Assembly (NCBI RefSeq): GCF_000003815.2
Contig: NC_049987.1
Span: 24,099,721 to 24,163,720 of the forward strand
Direction of reading: 5' to 3'
DNA from: Branchiostoma floridae
Lineage: Eukaryota; Chordata; Leptocardii; Amphioxiformes; Branchiostomatidae
DNA length: 64,000 bases
Position 1 is the stretch's first letter. Every line of letters begins with the position of its first letter. The translations under genes were made by a program, and so were the position numbers. This document shows, piece after piece, positions 1 to 12,236 of the stretch. The notes beneath the pieces are model-generated. The model worked only from the letters and a program-made list of their open reading frames with translations, was not told the DNA's origin and did not search any database.

Positions 1-346
1 GTCTGTGGGGAGATATTTTTTGATTTTTGATTTTTGATTTTATTTATTTTGCACAAGCATTAAAAAAGTTAACATAAAACAAATTAAAGGATGAAGGTAC
101 ATGCAGGGGGGAAGAAAAAAGCCTCGTGGCTTGTACAAAGTCTTCCTCCAAAGTAACAAGATTGAATAGACGGGTAAATATTATACATTAGACAATAATG
201 TAACCAAAAGAATTAACAAAATGGAAATAAATCATAATAGTTCAATAATTGATAACTAATGCAATATCATAACGGCGAAATGAATGAAATGATGTAATAA
301 GAATATAACATTGAAAGAAAAGTAACAAGTGACAATGAATGGGAGA

Positions 347-2095
347 TTAATTAAATGTTTGATTATCTAATAATGACTTTTTTAACAGGTTTTTGAAGAT
401 GGTTGGGGAATGACAAAGATGTAAGGCTTCACTTAAACTATTCCAGATTTGCGGACACTTGAACAACATGGAAAACTTTCTTTGTTGTGTTTTTACTTGT
501 ATCTGTTTTAAATGGTTAGACTGTCTGGTATTGTAATGATGGTGGTCTGAATTGTGATGGAAAAGGTTCTGGAATTGCTTTGGTATACAAGAACTATTAA
601 TTGTTTTGTGAACAAAAAGGCAACTTTGCAGTTTGTTTATATCATATATAGTTAATACTTTTAAATTACGAAACAAAGATGCAGAAGGGAATGTATACGA
701 CACATTTGAGACTATTCGGACGAAGCGTTTCTGCAAAAGAAGTAGAGGTTTAAGTGATGTGGAGTACGTACTCGCCCATACGATGTTACAATATGCAAGA
801 TAGGGATATAGTAAACTATAGTATAATATCATATATGTTTTATAAGATAGTAGCGTTGCGATTTTTCTGACAATACCTATGTTTTTATAGATTTTTTTGC
901 AAATAAGGTCAATATGTTTTTTCCAGGTAAGTTTGTCATCAATGGTGACACCTAAGAAACACGTGTGCGTAACTTGATTAATTGGTGTGTTATTAATAGC
1001 TATTTTAACATTTTCCTTACTGTATTTTTTCTTCCCTGCAAAAATAATGAAATTTGTTTTCTTGACATTTAAGGATAATTTGTTAATTTGGAACCATTTG
1101 TTTACTTTGTCTAATTCTCTATTCATTTTACTGACTAATATATCAAGGTCAGAATGTGATGAAAACAAGTTAGTATCATCTGCAAATAGTAGTGCATAAA
1201 GTTCATCAGATACACAAGCCAAATCGTTGATATATATGAGAAATAGTAGAGGACCAAGAATAGAACCTTGAGGGACGCCACAGGAAATTGATCTTGTATC
1301 TGAGGAGTAGGTATTATTAGAAACATACTGTTTTCTGTTAGATAAATAGTCTTTTAGCCATGTGAAAACATATCCTTGAAAGCCATAGCAGTTAAGTTTT
1401 TCTAATAGAATTTTATGGTTCACGGTGTCGAATGCTTTCGACAAGTCCAGAAACACACCAATGGTGAATTCATTCTTTTCTATGGCCGAGGTAATTTTAT
1501 CTACTAATTTCAAAAGTGTCATATATGTTGAATGGTGTTTACGGAAGCCATATTGGTGTTCATGGAGGATGTTGTTATCTTCTAAGTGCTGTAGAATTCT
1601 CTTGTATACTAATTTCTCTAGGACTTTTGAAAATACCGGCAAAACTGATATGGGGCGGTAATTTGACAGTAAACAGGTGTTTCCCGATTTGAAAAGCGGT
1701 ATGACTTTGGCTATCTTTAAATCATTTGGGACCATACCAGTTTCCAAGGACAATTTTAATATATAAGTGAGGGGCTCTAGTATTGAGCTGCTGACTTGTT
1801 TTATTAAGGAGGTACTTAATTCATCATTACCAGGAGCAGAGTTCTTAAGATTACAAATAATATTCTGGACTTCGGATACAGTGGGTGTTTCAAAGAAACT
1901 ATAAGATGGGTAGACATTGTTAATGAAAGATAGAGGAGAACAGTCAGTCTTGTCGATCTTTTTAGCTAATGAGGGTCCAATATTAACAAAAAAGTTATTG
2001 AAGGCATCTACAATGTCTTGTGGGTTTGATATTTCATATGTGTCGTCACAGAGTTTGCTAGGAAGGACATTCGATTTCTTTTTTTTTATTAAGAA
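347..2095 (-). pseudogene. LINE ORF2, reverse transcriptase part
   Basis: This reading frame stays open from about 2095 to a stop at 347 and encodes a reverse transcriptase that copies LINE RNA at the nicked target. Visible RT motifs in order are PISVLPVFSKVLEKL, LDLSKAFDTVNH, GVPQGSILGPLLF and the catalytic FADDT. The stretch after the endonuclease contains a DAFNNFFVNIGP-type linker typical of CR1-like ORF2 proteins. The frame is one base off from the endonuclease frame upstream; the shift falls at the A-run near 2077-2085 (nine A on the minus strand). No ATG of its own is expected, because in an intact element this is the C-terminal half of one ORF2 protein. Confidence 0.9.
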
Positions 2096-3464
2096 GCTCG
2101 TTTATCAATTTCCATGTGTTTCTTATGTTATCTGTTGTCTCCTTGAATTTTTTGTGATAGTGATTCCTTTTAGATAAGCGAATTAATGTGTTGAATTTAT
2201 TTCTGTAAGTTTTATATGTCTGGAAAGAAGTTGGATTTGGATTCCTTACATATTTTTTGTATAACTTGTTTTTCTTGATGGACGATTTATGAAGCGCAGG
2301 AGTGAACCAGGGTTTGTTCTTTTCTACATTACGTTCGGAGTGAGTAACAATCGGGAAACATTCTTCAAACAGAGAAGTAATGACTTGAATGAAATGACTG
2401 TAGGCATCATTTGTGTTAGAGTAATTGTATAATTTGTCCCATGTTACATCCGCTAATTGGTTTTTGAATTTAGTGATATTGGAACTAGTAAATTTGCGCA
2501 AACGTCGTTTTGTACTGTTAGTTTTACTCACATCGGATTTACATTTCATTATGTAAAATATAGGTAAATGGTCCGAAATATCTGTTACAAGAGTGCCAGA
2601 AGTATAGGATTCAGATAAGGAGTTTGTTAATATATTATCGATTAGGGTCGCAGATTTGTCAGTTATTCTTGTTGGTTTGGTGATTGTGGGATACATACAA
2701 CACGAGAATAACATATTTAAAAAATCTGTCGTTAGAGTATGTCTTTCATTTTTTAGTAAGTCTATATTGAAATCGCCAAGAAGAAAACATGTTTTACCTT
2801 CCTTACTTATTGTATCCAGTGTTGTCGCAAGATGACTAGTAAAGTCCTTAATATCCGTGTCAGGCGGTCGGTATACACATCCTAATATCATATTCTTACG
2901 AGTAGGAGAGGAAGACACTGGAAGTTCAATAAAAATGGACTCCACATTTCCCTCATGCGAATGTATAGTTAAATCGTCCCTTTGTACAAACTCAAGATTT
3001 TCGCGTATAAAGAGAGATACTCCACCACCAACTCTGTTCGATCTACAGCGATGTACTGAGGTATAGTTTGGGAAATCATACAGTTGAGAAGTACTTTGAG
3101 TTAGCCATGTTTCAGATAAACCTATAATAGAGAAGTCATGATTTAGAGTAGATAGATAGTGGGTAAAATTGTCGAAATTTCGCGGGAGACTTCTAATGTT
3201 TAGGTGCAACACTGAGAAAGCGTTAGTGTTATGGCCTGACTTAAGGCACATGGAGTTAAACTGATCTTCAGAGTAGTTAACGCATGGGGTATTCTTATTT
3301 GTATCTAAAAAGTTTCCGTAGAAGTTTACATCTGGATCCCAGCTGTCAGTGAAGTTTGATTCCTTATCTGAGTCGAGCATGAAGGGGTTAAAGATCAGGT
3401 TATCATCTTCAAAATTATATGGTGTACTATTGAAATAATCTGTTTGAGTGGATGTGTTGGACAT
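2058..3464 (-). pseudogene. LINE ORF2, AP-like endonuclease part
   Basis: The 468-residue frame starts at an ATG at 3464, about 170 bases after the ORF1 stop. It encodes an exonuclease-endonuclease-phosphatase fold domain that nicks genomic DNA for target-primed reverse transcription. Visible motifs are LHLNIRSLPRNF, LSETWL (metal-binding Glu), GGGVSLFIRENL, LGDFNIDLL (Asp/Asn) and DISDHLPIF (terminal catalytic Asp-His). All active-site motifs are present. The frame ends prematurely at 2058, just after KKK, where an A-run appears to have lost one base; the RT domain continues in the next frame. Confidence 0.9.
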
Positions 3465-3633
3465 GGTCTATATAAGCATAGTTAATATACAACATTACAT
3501 AGTTATACATCATTACATAGTAAAATATACATGGGTGGAAAACTATATTTGAATGGTCGCATCTAGAAGTAGCATACATGAAATATTATAGGTCTACTAC
3601 ACACAATAAATGTAATACAGATGGAAATAAGCT

Positions 3634-4407
3634 TTACGACATTTCCTGATCAGTTTTCTTCCTGATGACGAGTCGGTCATAACTGATGATAGCGAACTCT
3701 CCACGTTGTCTGGCTTCCCTCATCTTTGGCACCAGCTCTGCGCGTCGTTTTCGAACTTGATCTGAAAAGTCTTCATTGATGTAAATGTTGGTATTCTTGA
3801 GGTTGGATCGGGCTCTGTTAAGGATCATTTGTTTGTCCTTGAAACGCAGTAGCTTGACCACAACTTGCCTTGGGCGGGGGGAGTCATTTCTGAAGGGACC
3901 ATTCCGATGAGCTCTTTCTATTTCGATTGTCTTTGAGTCTAGTTGTAACTTTTTTGTCAGGATGTTGCGTACTTTGACTTCTGTGTCGGCCCAAGTTTCC
4001 TTGGCGTCGTCCTCTATGCCATCGATGACTACGTTGTTTCTTCTGCTCTGGTTCTCCAGATAGTCCATCTTTTTCTCCATGTCTGGCATTTGTAGAGACT
4101 TGGGATTCTTTGCTTGTTCATCAATAGTGGCTTTCAGGTTGGTTATCTCTGAATTAGCTTCGTCCAGTTTGGTTTTCAGAGTGTCAACTTCATGCTACGA
4201 GAACTGCAAAGAAGACTTCAGCTCCTGTACTTCTCTAACTAGGTTGTCAAATCGGTTATTAGTAGAGGTCATGACAGATTCTATGAATGATTGAAAGATT
4301 GATTGTTGTCTTTGTAGTAAGTCTTCATACTTTGCCTGCTGTTGCTCCAACAAATCCTTTATTGTGGACATGTCATCCTCTGACAAGTTTTGTTTCCGCG
4401 GCGGCAT
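3634..4407 (-). pseudogene. LINE ORF1 with in-frame stop
   Basis: ORF1 appears to start at the ATG at 4407 (MPPRKQNLSEDD). The first about 70 residues are Gln/Glu-rich and likely coiled coil. A TAG at 4197-4195 then interrupts the frame, which otherwise continues unbroken to 3634 through more coiled coil (LDEANSEITNLK) and the conserved ENQSRRNNVVIDGIED segment that begins the RRM-like RNA-binding domain of L1/CR1-type ORF1 proteins. The family's role is to coat LINE RNA and act as a chaperone. The single nonsense codon suggests a dead copy, or readthrough or sequencing error. Confidence 0.82.
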
Positions 4408-4469
4408 CGTGAGATTGATATGCAAATGACCACACCTGAGAGATATGGCGATGCTCAACTCCAGCCCTC

Positions 4470-4622
4470 NNNNNNNNNNNNNNNNNNNNNNNNNNNNNNN
4501 NNNNNNNNNNNNNNNNNNNNNNNNNNNNNNNNNNNNNNNNNNNNNNNNNNNNNNNNNNNNNNNNNNNNNNNNNNNNNNNNNNNNNNNNNNNNNNNNNNNN
4601 NNNNNNNNNNNNNNNNNNNNNN
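4470..4622. other. assembly gap (N run)
   Basis: 153 unknown bases. The gap hides the 5' end of the LINE and its insertion boundary. The reading frames that seem to run across it are artefacts of N. Confidence 1.
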
Positions 4623-5209
4623 TGTGACGCTTCAGGTAATATGGCGGCTGGCCAGGGCTAGTCAAACAGGAACGGCTCCCGTCTTCAGCAGATCAGACGT
4701 CGGAACCACCTCATATCAGCTCAGCATATATAAATGATTGTATTACTTAGACAAATTGCACATGTGTGTACATTTATGTAGTTGTTCAAAATGGTGTCTA
4801 GGGAATTGAGAATGGATTTTGAAGGGTGCTGAAGGATGCTGTAATAATGGTTAGTTTTTACCCTGCAGATATGTGTTATTTGTATTCAATGAATGTGATA
4901 ATATGTGGTTCTTGACTGATACATATGTTGTTGTATCCTTACGTTATGATGATGGGTGGTGTCCTTCTTGTTTTTTTTTTCTTTCTGGTTGGATGCCCGT
5001 AGACGCCATATAGTCAAAGATATTCCTTTCCGGTTTAGCCGTTGCTGGAAAAGATAGCATGTATGGTAAGAGAAGGTGGTATTCAGTGATGTGTAGTTGT
5101 GGAAATATGTATGACACTGTTTATACCAGTGGTCTTGTATATGTTATTGAAGAACTCTTTGGCACTGTGCAACTAAGATGTGTAGAAAGTATTAGTGCAT
5201 GTTGTTTAC
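4623..5209. other. non-coding stretch between LINE and exon
   Basis: I see no coding region here. If the exons at 5210-6160 belong to one gene, this would be intron or downstream sequence with the LINE inserted into it. Confidence 0.5.
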
Positions 5210-6160
5210 CTCCTTCATCATTGTTGATGGACACACAGAGCAGAAACAGGCTGTCCAGGTACTTCTCCAAGTCCTGGTTCACTGTAGAGATCTTTGCAAA
5301 GAAGCGCATCTTGTCTGTCTCTTGTAGGAGCTGAAGAACTGCCTCTGTGGGCTAATGTAACAAATGTTGGAAACTTATAGTCATTGATTAGCCCATGCAA
5401 TATGTATCTTTTGTATTAAAATTGAGAGAAGTATGCAGTACAGTCAAACATGTCTATAGTGGCCCTCAAGGGACTGGAGAATATGGTCACCATAGACAGG
5501 TGGGCAGTATAGAGAAGATGTTGATCAATTGAGCATAAGCAAGCAACACATGATTTCAGTTCCCACTTATCTTTCTCACGAAGTAACATTGTCTTGATCG
5601 GTAAGCATAATTCTGCTACCGCCAAAATTATTATGTCAGGAGCTGTAAATGCTAGTTACTGCAATGTCAAAGTCAGTGCCATGTGACATAAGGCTGCAGT
5701 ATGGTTGCAATAGGCAGTGTTTGACAGGTGGCTGATAAGTCTAGTATAATCATTCCAAATGCAAGGGGCCGGCAAAAAGTGGCATGTCTGGACAGGTTGC
5801 TACTATACAAAGGTGGCCGCTAATACAGGTTTGGCTGTATTAATGGTGTGTTAAAAAGCAAACATACAAATTTTGCATGTATAGATGAAGGAATACAAGG
5901 TGATGTGTTAAGTGCAATGCAGAGTGTGAAATGTCAGGAAGTAAATATCCGTTGTTATCAAGTTGTAGAGAGGGAATTGTATTTGAATATTGATTATTTG
6001 GAATTCACAATTTTATAAAAGTAAAACTGGCAATGTTACCTGTGCAGAGCGGTTGGTCAAATACTGCAGAACACGTGATTTCAGGTTCTCAATTGTGGTC
6101 AGCTTCTCTTGAATTCGCTGCTTTCCAGTATCCAGAAGGCTTGGAGAGTAAGGATAGGTA
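5210..6160 (-). CDS. two exons of an unidentified minus-strand gene
   Basis: Two exons join in frame on the minus strand. The first is 6160-6040 (121 nt), after an acceptor CTCCCAG and before donor GTAACA. The second is 5351-5210 (142 nt), after TTACATTAG and before GTAAAC. Read with one leading base, the first exon ends exactly on a codon, and the second is then open for 47 codons. The peptide runs from TYPYSPSLLDTGKQRIQ through ENLKSRVLQYLTNRSAQ to DLEKYLDSLFLLCVSINNDEG. It looks helical, with heptad-like leucines, perhaps a coiled-coil or tethering-type protein. I do not recognise the family. Flanking exons upstream are uncertain (candidates near 6.9, 7.5 and 7.95 kb), and the downstream exon may lie beyond the LINE or outside the window. 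In-frame splicing and codon use make chance unlikely. Confidence 0.6.
5430..5860. repeat. dispersed repeat, also at 11100-11640
   Basis: A degenerate element lies in the intron of the unidentified gene. It matches 11100-11640: both contain a CATGATTTCAG / ACATTATTTCAG-type segment followed by a 'cttatctttctc / gatctttctcgcc' segment, and both end with a near-identical 'aaaggtggccgctaatacag' type sequence. No coding capacity was seen. Boundaries are approximate. Confidence 0.5.
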
Positions 6161-8680
6161 CTGGGAGAGAAATGGAAAGAAAGAATGGCGAATGTGAGGA
6201 AACAACAGCGTTAGTTTACATATTTGGAAGAATTGATAATGCTGAAGGTGTAATCGTCAAAAGGGTTGGGCATGATGTGTCGTTACCTAGTCAGTGTTTC
6301 CGATAGAGACGGCTGGAACAGAAACATAGGCCGTCCTCATAAAAATTGTACGACACACATTTTGCCGAAAAATCAGTACAAAGTCGATAAATGTACACTG
6401 CAGTTTTGTGTTTTCCATTGAAGCTAGAGGCTTGGGTACGCCGTCCACAGTCAGTATGCTGCTCACTGTTTCTTTTGCTATTGTTATGATTGTTGGCAAT
6501 GTGTGTCGGCTCCTTTTGGCTCAGCCACTTTTCGAAAACCTCGGCGGTCGGTCGATCTCGCTATAACACTACAAAGTAGAAGTAGTACATACTACAAATC
6601 TGCTAAGTTTGAAGGGCCAGTTCTTTTTCGATATGTCAGGGTCATCAATGGATCATCGTGAAATGGAAACGTGTTGTAACGGCATTCAACTTTAATCGGA
6701 AGTTTAATAATATTTGTTTTGTTTTTTGTTAAGTGTTAACGTTAATTGTCGCGGTTTTAATGTAAGTTTAATTGTCGCGGTGTTGTAATGGAATTTGATT
6801 TTCGCGCCCTAAGTTGGACGGCCTCCCAGCTGTGGTGTGGCGGAAACACTGGCCTTGATGGTCTGTGGCTCAAGTCTTGTTAGCAGTCTCAATGCTGTCA
6901 AGTTGGAATCTCCCTAAACCTTACCTTTGAAAAGGTCACAGGAAAGGTTATGGATCGCTGTCTTCGTCAGTTTTGCAAGGTCAGAAAACCTGGTAAGGTT
7001 GAGACCATGTTACTTACCGAGAAATCAAGGAGGTATTGGCAAGTATGAGTTTAGTTCTGACGGCGGCACGGATTGGGAAAATGGCGGCGCTATTAGGTCA
7101 TCTAGGGTCATCGGGACAGTCAATTACAGTATGGGTGGGAATTGTACTTGAGGTGCAATTGTGCTCTCTTTCAACTGTACAAAAATGCACAATTATTATC
7201 ACAGAACTTGCATGATTAAAAAGGATAGCCATTACGCTGACAATATTCTACCGTTTATCCTTTTTGCCACATTATAGTAAAGTGGGTCATATTCAATTTC
7301 TCAAGCATTTTACCTCCCATACCAAACATTGTTCAAAGTTAAGGTCAGTTACTGCATTTATGACTAATGGGACATGTGTCAAATACATCAAAGCAATAAT
7401 GTACAGATTTTCTTTATAATTAGATATACGTCATCATTCAACAACACATTTTACAAAGATTGGTTTTGATATTACCTTTCAAAGGGTCACAGGAAGGTGT
7501 TTGGATCGCTTTCTTCGTAAGATTTCAGCTACTGCAATTTTACAGAAAATATGAATCATTATGCAATGACTACACGACAGTAACCATGACTTTGGTGTAC
7601 AGATTGATGGCAAGAACTTGACACATGTATCAATCTGATATGTAAACACTTATTGACATACATACATGCATACACAGTGATTGATCAAAAACAAAATCAA
7701 TGTGGTAACAGACCAAACGTTTTCTTTCATCAGCACTGGGATCTACTTTGCTTTGAATACCACACAAATTAACACAATAAGAGATTTTCATTTTACATAG
7801 ACATTTTCCATTCAACATCGCATTATACCCATAGGAAAAATCAAGAATTTTTTTATATCAAGAATAATATCAACTTTCACTTGTTACGTACACAGAGAAA
7901 ACAACAGGTTTTCACATTACCTTTTGAAAAGTTCTCTGGAACTGTATACACCATTGCATGGTCTGTGCGTGTGTAGCCTTGTCAGTTTCCGTTTCCTGCA
8001 AAGTTATAAGGAACGAATACTACTATGCAATAACAGCAGCGCAAAGGTCATGTGTCCCATATCCATTGTTACATGTACAGTCTGGCCTATATTTAAGCTT
8101 TACTTTTCATTGACACAATTGTGCAATCTCATACGCAAACATTTCTTTACCACAAACATACACCATCTCAAGCAATAACCATGCTATAACAAGAACAAGG
8201 TCAATGACGCAACTGAGTTATATCAAAGTTATATAAAAAAAACCGTTCCCAAATTCTCCACATCTATAGAAATAATTACTATGACATGATCAGAGGGGAA
8301 GAACTCTCACTTACATCAGATCTGAGAACCATTTTACAACACAAGTTCTGTTGTTATAAATTCTTTTACATTTGCAACACATCTCATGACATAACAGAAA
8401 AGCATGGCTTCCATTTAAGCAATACAATAGGATCTTACCTTTCTGTTATGAGGTTTTATCCTTCAGTCAAAATGTCAGGACTGCGTGTTGCGCAGGGCTC
8501 CAGAAGAGGAATGATGACAACAAATAGACCTCCCTTCCCAAAATGGCTGCACTTTCCAAACGTTCATACCAAAATGCCTCTTAGTGCCCAAAGTCATACG
8601 GATTGTAGGAATGCCAAAATGCCCCTCAGTGCCCAAAGTCATAGGAAGTGTACGAATGCCGATGATTGTATGAATGTGTC
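6161..8680. other. mostly non-coding; three exon-like minus-strand segments
   Basis: Three short minus-strand segments share a similar sequence and a similar donor (TTTCAAAG or TTTGAAAG followed by GTAA): about 6975-6928, 7515-7478 and 7995-7921. The last has a good acceptor (AACTTTGCAG) and 75 open bases encoding ETETDKATHAQTMQWC and more. They could be duplicated exons of the gene at 5210-6160 or copies of one repeat; phases could not be fixed. Otherwise I see nothing recognisable, apart from AT-rich sequence and short inverted motifs. Confidence 0.3.
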
Positions 8681-8689
8681 TCAACAACT

Positions 8690-10980
8690 AGAGCCCCCAT
8701 AACCAACATTCCCCAGCTGTGTTCCCTAAGGTTCATAGGATGAATGTGCCCCAACAACTAGAGCCTCCCATGTGTTCCCTAAGGTTCATAGGAATTCTGT
8801 AGGAATGCACTTGTAAAGTTGTATGAATGTGTCCCAACAACTAGAGTCCCCATAACCAACATGCCCCTGTGTTCCCTAAGGTTCATAGGAATTCTGTAGG
8901 AATGCAATTGTACATTTCAGCCGCTGGCTGAAAGTAGGTCATGGGAGTCCATGGGGACTCCCTTTGGGGCTAAAGGTATTTGGCCTAGAAACCACGAATT
9001 GATGTAATCCCTGTGAGGGGACAATGTTGGAATGGCAATGGAATGGCATTCCAACCATGTGCCAGGAAGCCAGTGTCATTTGAATTCTAGTCTAGGGTAA
9101 TGTGAGGGTAGCCTTGTGTAGGGCTGTGATCCCAGCTGGTGAGATGACTGAGCACAAAGTGCAGATTTGTAATTTTGCATGTAAGCGCACGTGTGTCTGT
9201 GTGTGTATTAGTGTGTGACCTTCACATTTTCCCTGACCTATTTGCAGACATCACATATCCCATCCCGGAAGTACCATGTGCTCGGGGCATTTATGGACAT
9301 AACGTTACCCTCAACCGCATAAATGAATGAATGAACTTTATTGCATGACGCGCCGTACTGAGAGCATAAATGAATGTGTCCCATCAACTAGATCCCACAC
9401 AGCCAACATGCCCCTGTGTTCCCTAAGGTTCATGGGAATTCTGTAGGTATGCAATTTGAATGTGTCAAAACATCTACCCCCCCCCCCTAACAACATGACC
9501 CTCTGTACATACCCAATATACTAGTACCCGTAATGTAAGATTGTAAGAATTAGTCCTGACAAGTAAAACACAGCAGTATTTCTTTTGAAAGAGTTCTCAG
9601 TACTGTACTGGATTATATCATAACGTTATATCAATAGGCTAGGATCATAGCAATGGCTGACTTGACGACGCATCACACATGACCTTGCATTTGTTGTATT
9701 TATTTTACATTGGTCACAGATATTTTTCTCCGTGACTCTAAATATGATTACCATTTGCCATTATTCATGATAATGACCTTGACATGAAGACTAGGATAAT
9801 AGCAATGGCTGCCTTGACTACCCACCACACATGACCTTGCATTTGCTGAATTTATTTCACAATGGTCATAGAAATTTTTCTCTGTGACTCTGAATATGAT
9901 TACCATTTGCCATTCTTCAAGATAATCACCTTGACATGAAAACCCGATTCTGGGCCTCTCCGGTCATGTACACGTCTTCTTGCCCGACCACAACCATGCC
10001 ATCCACGGTCATATTCTGTGTTATGCGCCCCACAATTTGCTTTTAACCATGTATCGTGTAAATCCCCAAACTTGCCATTCTTCAAGATAATGACCTTGAC
10101 ATGAAGACCCGATTCCTGGCCTCTCCGGTCTTGTACACAGCTTCTTGCCCGACCACAACCATGCCTGCCACGAAAACAGCGAATACAGCAAGACAAAACA
10201 CACTCACTGAACCAGCTTCGCAAAAGCTTCTGGGATACGTACTTCTGGTTACCTAACAGAACGTTGACCCCTGACCTATTTGCAGACGACACGGAAGTAT
10301 GTGCTCGGGGCATTGACGTATTCTGGACATAGGAATTCTGTTGGAATGCAATTGTATGAATGTGTCCCAACAACTAGAGCCCCTAAGGTTCATGGGAATT
10401 CTGTATTTATGCAACTATATGAATGAGTCAAAACAACTAGCCAACATGCCCCTCTGTACAAACCCAATATACCCTGAATGCAAGATTGTAAGAGTGTGTC
10501 CTGACATGTAAAACCAAAAGCTCCTTGGTAAAACACAGCAGTATTTTATTTTCAAAGAGTTCTCAGTATTGTACTGGATTATATCATATATCAATAGGCT
10601 AGAATAATAGTAATGGCTCCTTGACGACCCACCACACATGACCTTGCATTTTTTAGTGTATTTTGGAGAATAGTTTTCTCTGTGACTCTGAATATAATTA
10701 CCATTTGCCATTATTCAATATAATGAACTTGACATGAAAAATACTAGTGTGTGATCTTGATATACCTTCAGTATATGCCATGAAAATTACATTTGGCTTT
10801 GAATATAATTAACATTTGCCATCATTCAAGAATAAGACCTTAATATATTTCTGGTCTATCCCTATCAGTTGACCTGAGCCGGCCTCAACCATGCATCCCC
10901 TGATCCCAGCTTCCTATCAATTGACCTGTGTTGGCCCAACCATTCCCCTGATCCTAGCTATCTAGGACATGACCCAAATT
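8690..10980. repeat. cluster of degenerate local duplications
   Basis: A block of the form 'aacaactagagcccc..tgttccctaaggttcatagg..attctgtaggaatgcaa' recurs at about 8680, 8750, 8840, 9360, 10340 and 10430. A second block, with 'gaccttgcatttg' followed by 'tctctgtgactctgaatatgatt', recurs near 9690, 9830 and 10640. A third, of about 85 bp, is duplicated at 9920-10000 and 10085-10165, which gives a minus-strand frame there an internal protein-like repeat. I find no sign of a real gene; this looks like repeated duplication of a mobile-element remnant. Confidence 0.6.
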
Positions 10981-11099
10981 CCATTAAACATTCTTCGTGG
11001 CTAACATTCCATAGATGCCTGTGGAAAAATGCCTCGCATGCCTGTGGAAACATTCCTGTGCAATTCGTAGAATTTTTGCAGACTGACCGTAATATATAC

Positions 11100-11640
11100 C
11101 ATTTGGCTCGCCTCTGAGGCGTCGCCAAGAATACAGATCAATTGGCCACGAGCAATAAGTTACACATTATTTCAGTACCCACCGATCTTTCTCGCCAAAT
11201 AAAATTGCCTCGATCGTCTCAAAATTTAACTGACTCCGCCAAAGTCAAATCTACCGAAAATCTTTGATATGTGGAATATTGACGTTGGTAAATTTGCCGA
11301 CAAAGACTTGCACTCTAACGTTCAAGGCACGCGTACCTTCCGCTACCGCCAATATGACGGTGTCGGGAACTCCAAATACTCGCACACTACGATTTTAAAC
11401 TCGGCGCAGAGAGACAGACGTCCGCTGAATGGTCGCAATAAACAGTGATTCTGTATCTACGGGACCGGAAATCGTGTAGCCGTGGCCTTGTTGGACAGGT
11501 AGTCTCTATAGATTATTTCTTAATGCTTAGGTCAATGGGGAAAATCCAAGTGACCGACAAAATGTGATAGCAATGGCCAGGTGATCGCTGTGCAAAGGTG
11601 GTCACTAATACAGGTTTTACTGTAGTCTTTGCTTGTTCTA
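11100..11640. repeat. dispersed repeat, second copy of 5430-5860
   Basis: Shares the ordered segments described for 5430-5860, with divergence and indels. It ends just upstream of the SINE at 11740. Confidence 0.5.
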
Positions 11641-11739
11641 GATATTAAGCACATATCTGCTTCGGGGTCCAAACGTCGATTTTAATTTTGCAGACATCAC
11701 TTGGTCTACTTGCCTTACAAATAATGTATTACTAGGATG

Positions 11740-12224
11740 GGTGGGGCCGCGTAGCACAGTGGTAGTGTATTCGGCCCGGGACCGTGAGGTCGCCGGTTCG
11801 AATCCGCCTGCCGTGTTGCCGGTCTTGTGCCCTTGGGAAAGGCCCTTTACACGACTTTCCTCACTTTACTCAAGTGAAAAATGAGTCGTCCCTCGGATAG
11901 GACGTTAAATGGAGGTCCCGTGTATGGGGAGAGTCACACCCCATGCACGTTAAAGAACCCCCACACGTGCGATGGTGCGGTGTGGTGGCGCAAACCCTTC
12001 TGTCTGGAGTTGGTGATTCACTTCAAATCACCCGGTTGGAGACCTGGCAAACTTCCATACCGTATCAGCCACACGGTGATTTACATTATTCACCCGGACG
12101 GGAGACCTGGCGCATCCCCGTCTTGTAATTAGCCAGCGAAAGGGTATGTCACCCCGTAAGGGGCGGTATCACCCCGTCGTGTGTAAGCATGTGCGAACAT
12201 GTGCGATCACGTCGACCGATGATG
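11740..12224 (+). mobile_element. tRNA-derived SINE with 12-bp target-site duplications
   Basis: The first 75 bases carry RNA polymerase III promoter boxes of a tRNA: an A box (TAGCACAGTGGTAG, about 11755) and a B box (GGTTCGAATCC, about 11796). The body follows, with 'gtgcccttgggaaaggc' and 'ggacgttaaatggaggtc' segments found in the two other copies (50194-50690 and, reversed, about 21596-21810), and the tail is GAT-rich. The element is flanked exactly by ATTACTAGGATG at 11728-11739 and 12225-12236, which fixes its ends. It would use LINE enzymes in trans for transposition. Confidence 0.9.
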
Positions 12225-12236
12225 ATTACTAGGATG

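Larger units (their letters stand above)
18..4469 (-). mobile_element. CR1-like non-LTR retrotransposon, nearly full length
   Basis: Read on the minus strand, this has the layout of a two-ORF LINE: ORF1 with coiled coil and an RRM-like domain (4407-3634), then ORF2 with an endonuclease (from 3464) and reverse transcriptase (to 347), then a 3' UTR that ends in short repeats of the type ATCAAAA near 18-55. The 3' UTR holds a small hairpin (AGCC..GGCT, about 118-130). The 5' end is hidden by the N run. The clade is inferred from the RT motifs and ORF1 type, which fit the CR1/L2 group of deuterostomes better than RTE or Jockey. ORF1 carries an in-frame stop and ORF2 a frameshift, so this copy is probably inactive unless these are assembly errors. 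Confidence 0.88.

Noticed and set aside
9900..10373. 157-residue minus-strand frame with duplicated GWHGCGRARRRVHDRRG-type segment
   Set aside because: The protein repeat comes from a local DNA duplication in a decayed repeat cluster, and it has no recognisable domain.
11740..11815. A tRNA gene
   Set aside because: A and B boxes are present, but the sequence continues into a conserved non-tRNA body with target-site duplications outside it, so this is the head of a SINE. The same holds for 50194 and 21808.
11881..12132. Two frames of 83 and 61 residues
   Set aside because: They lie within the body of a tRNA-derived SINE.
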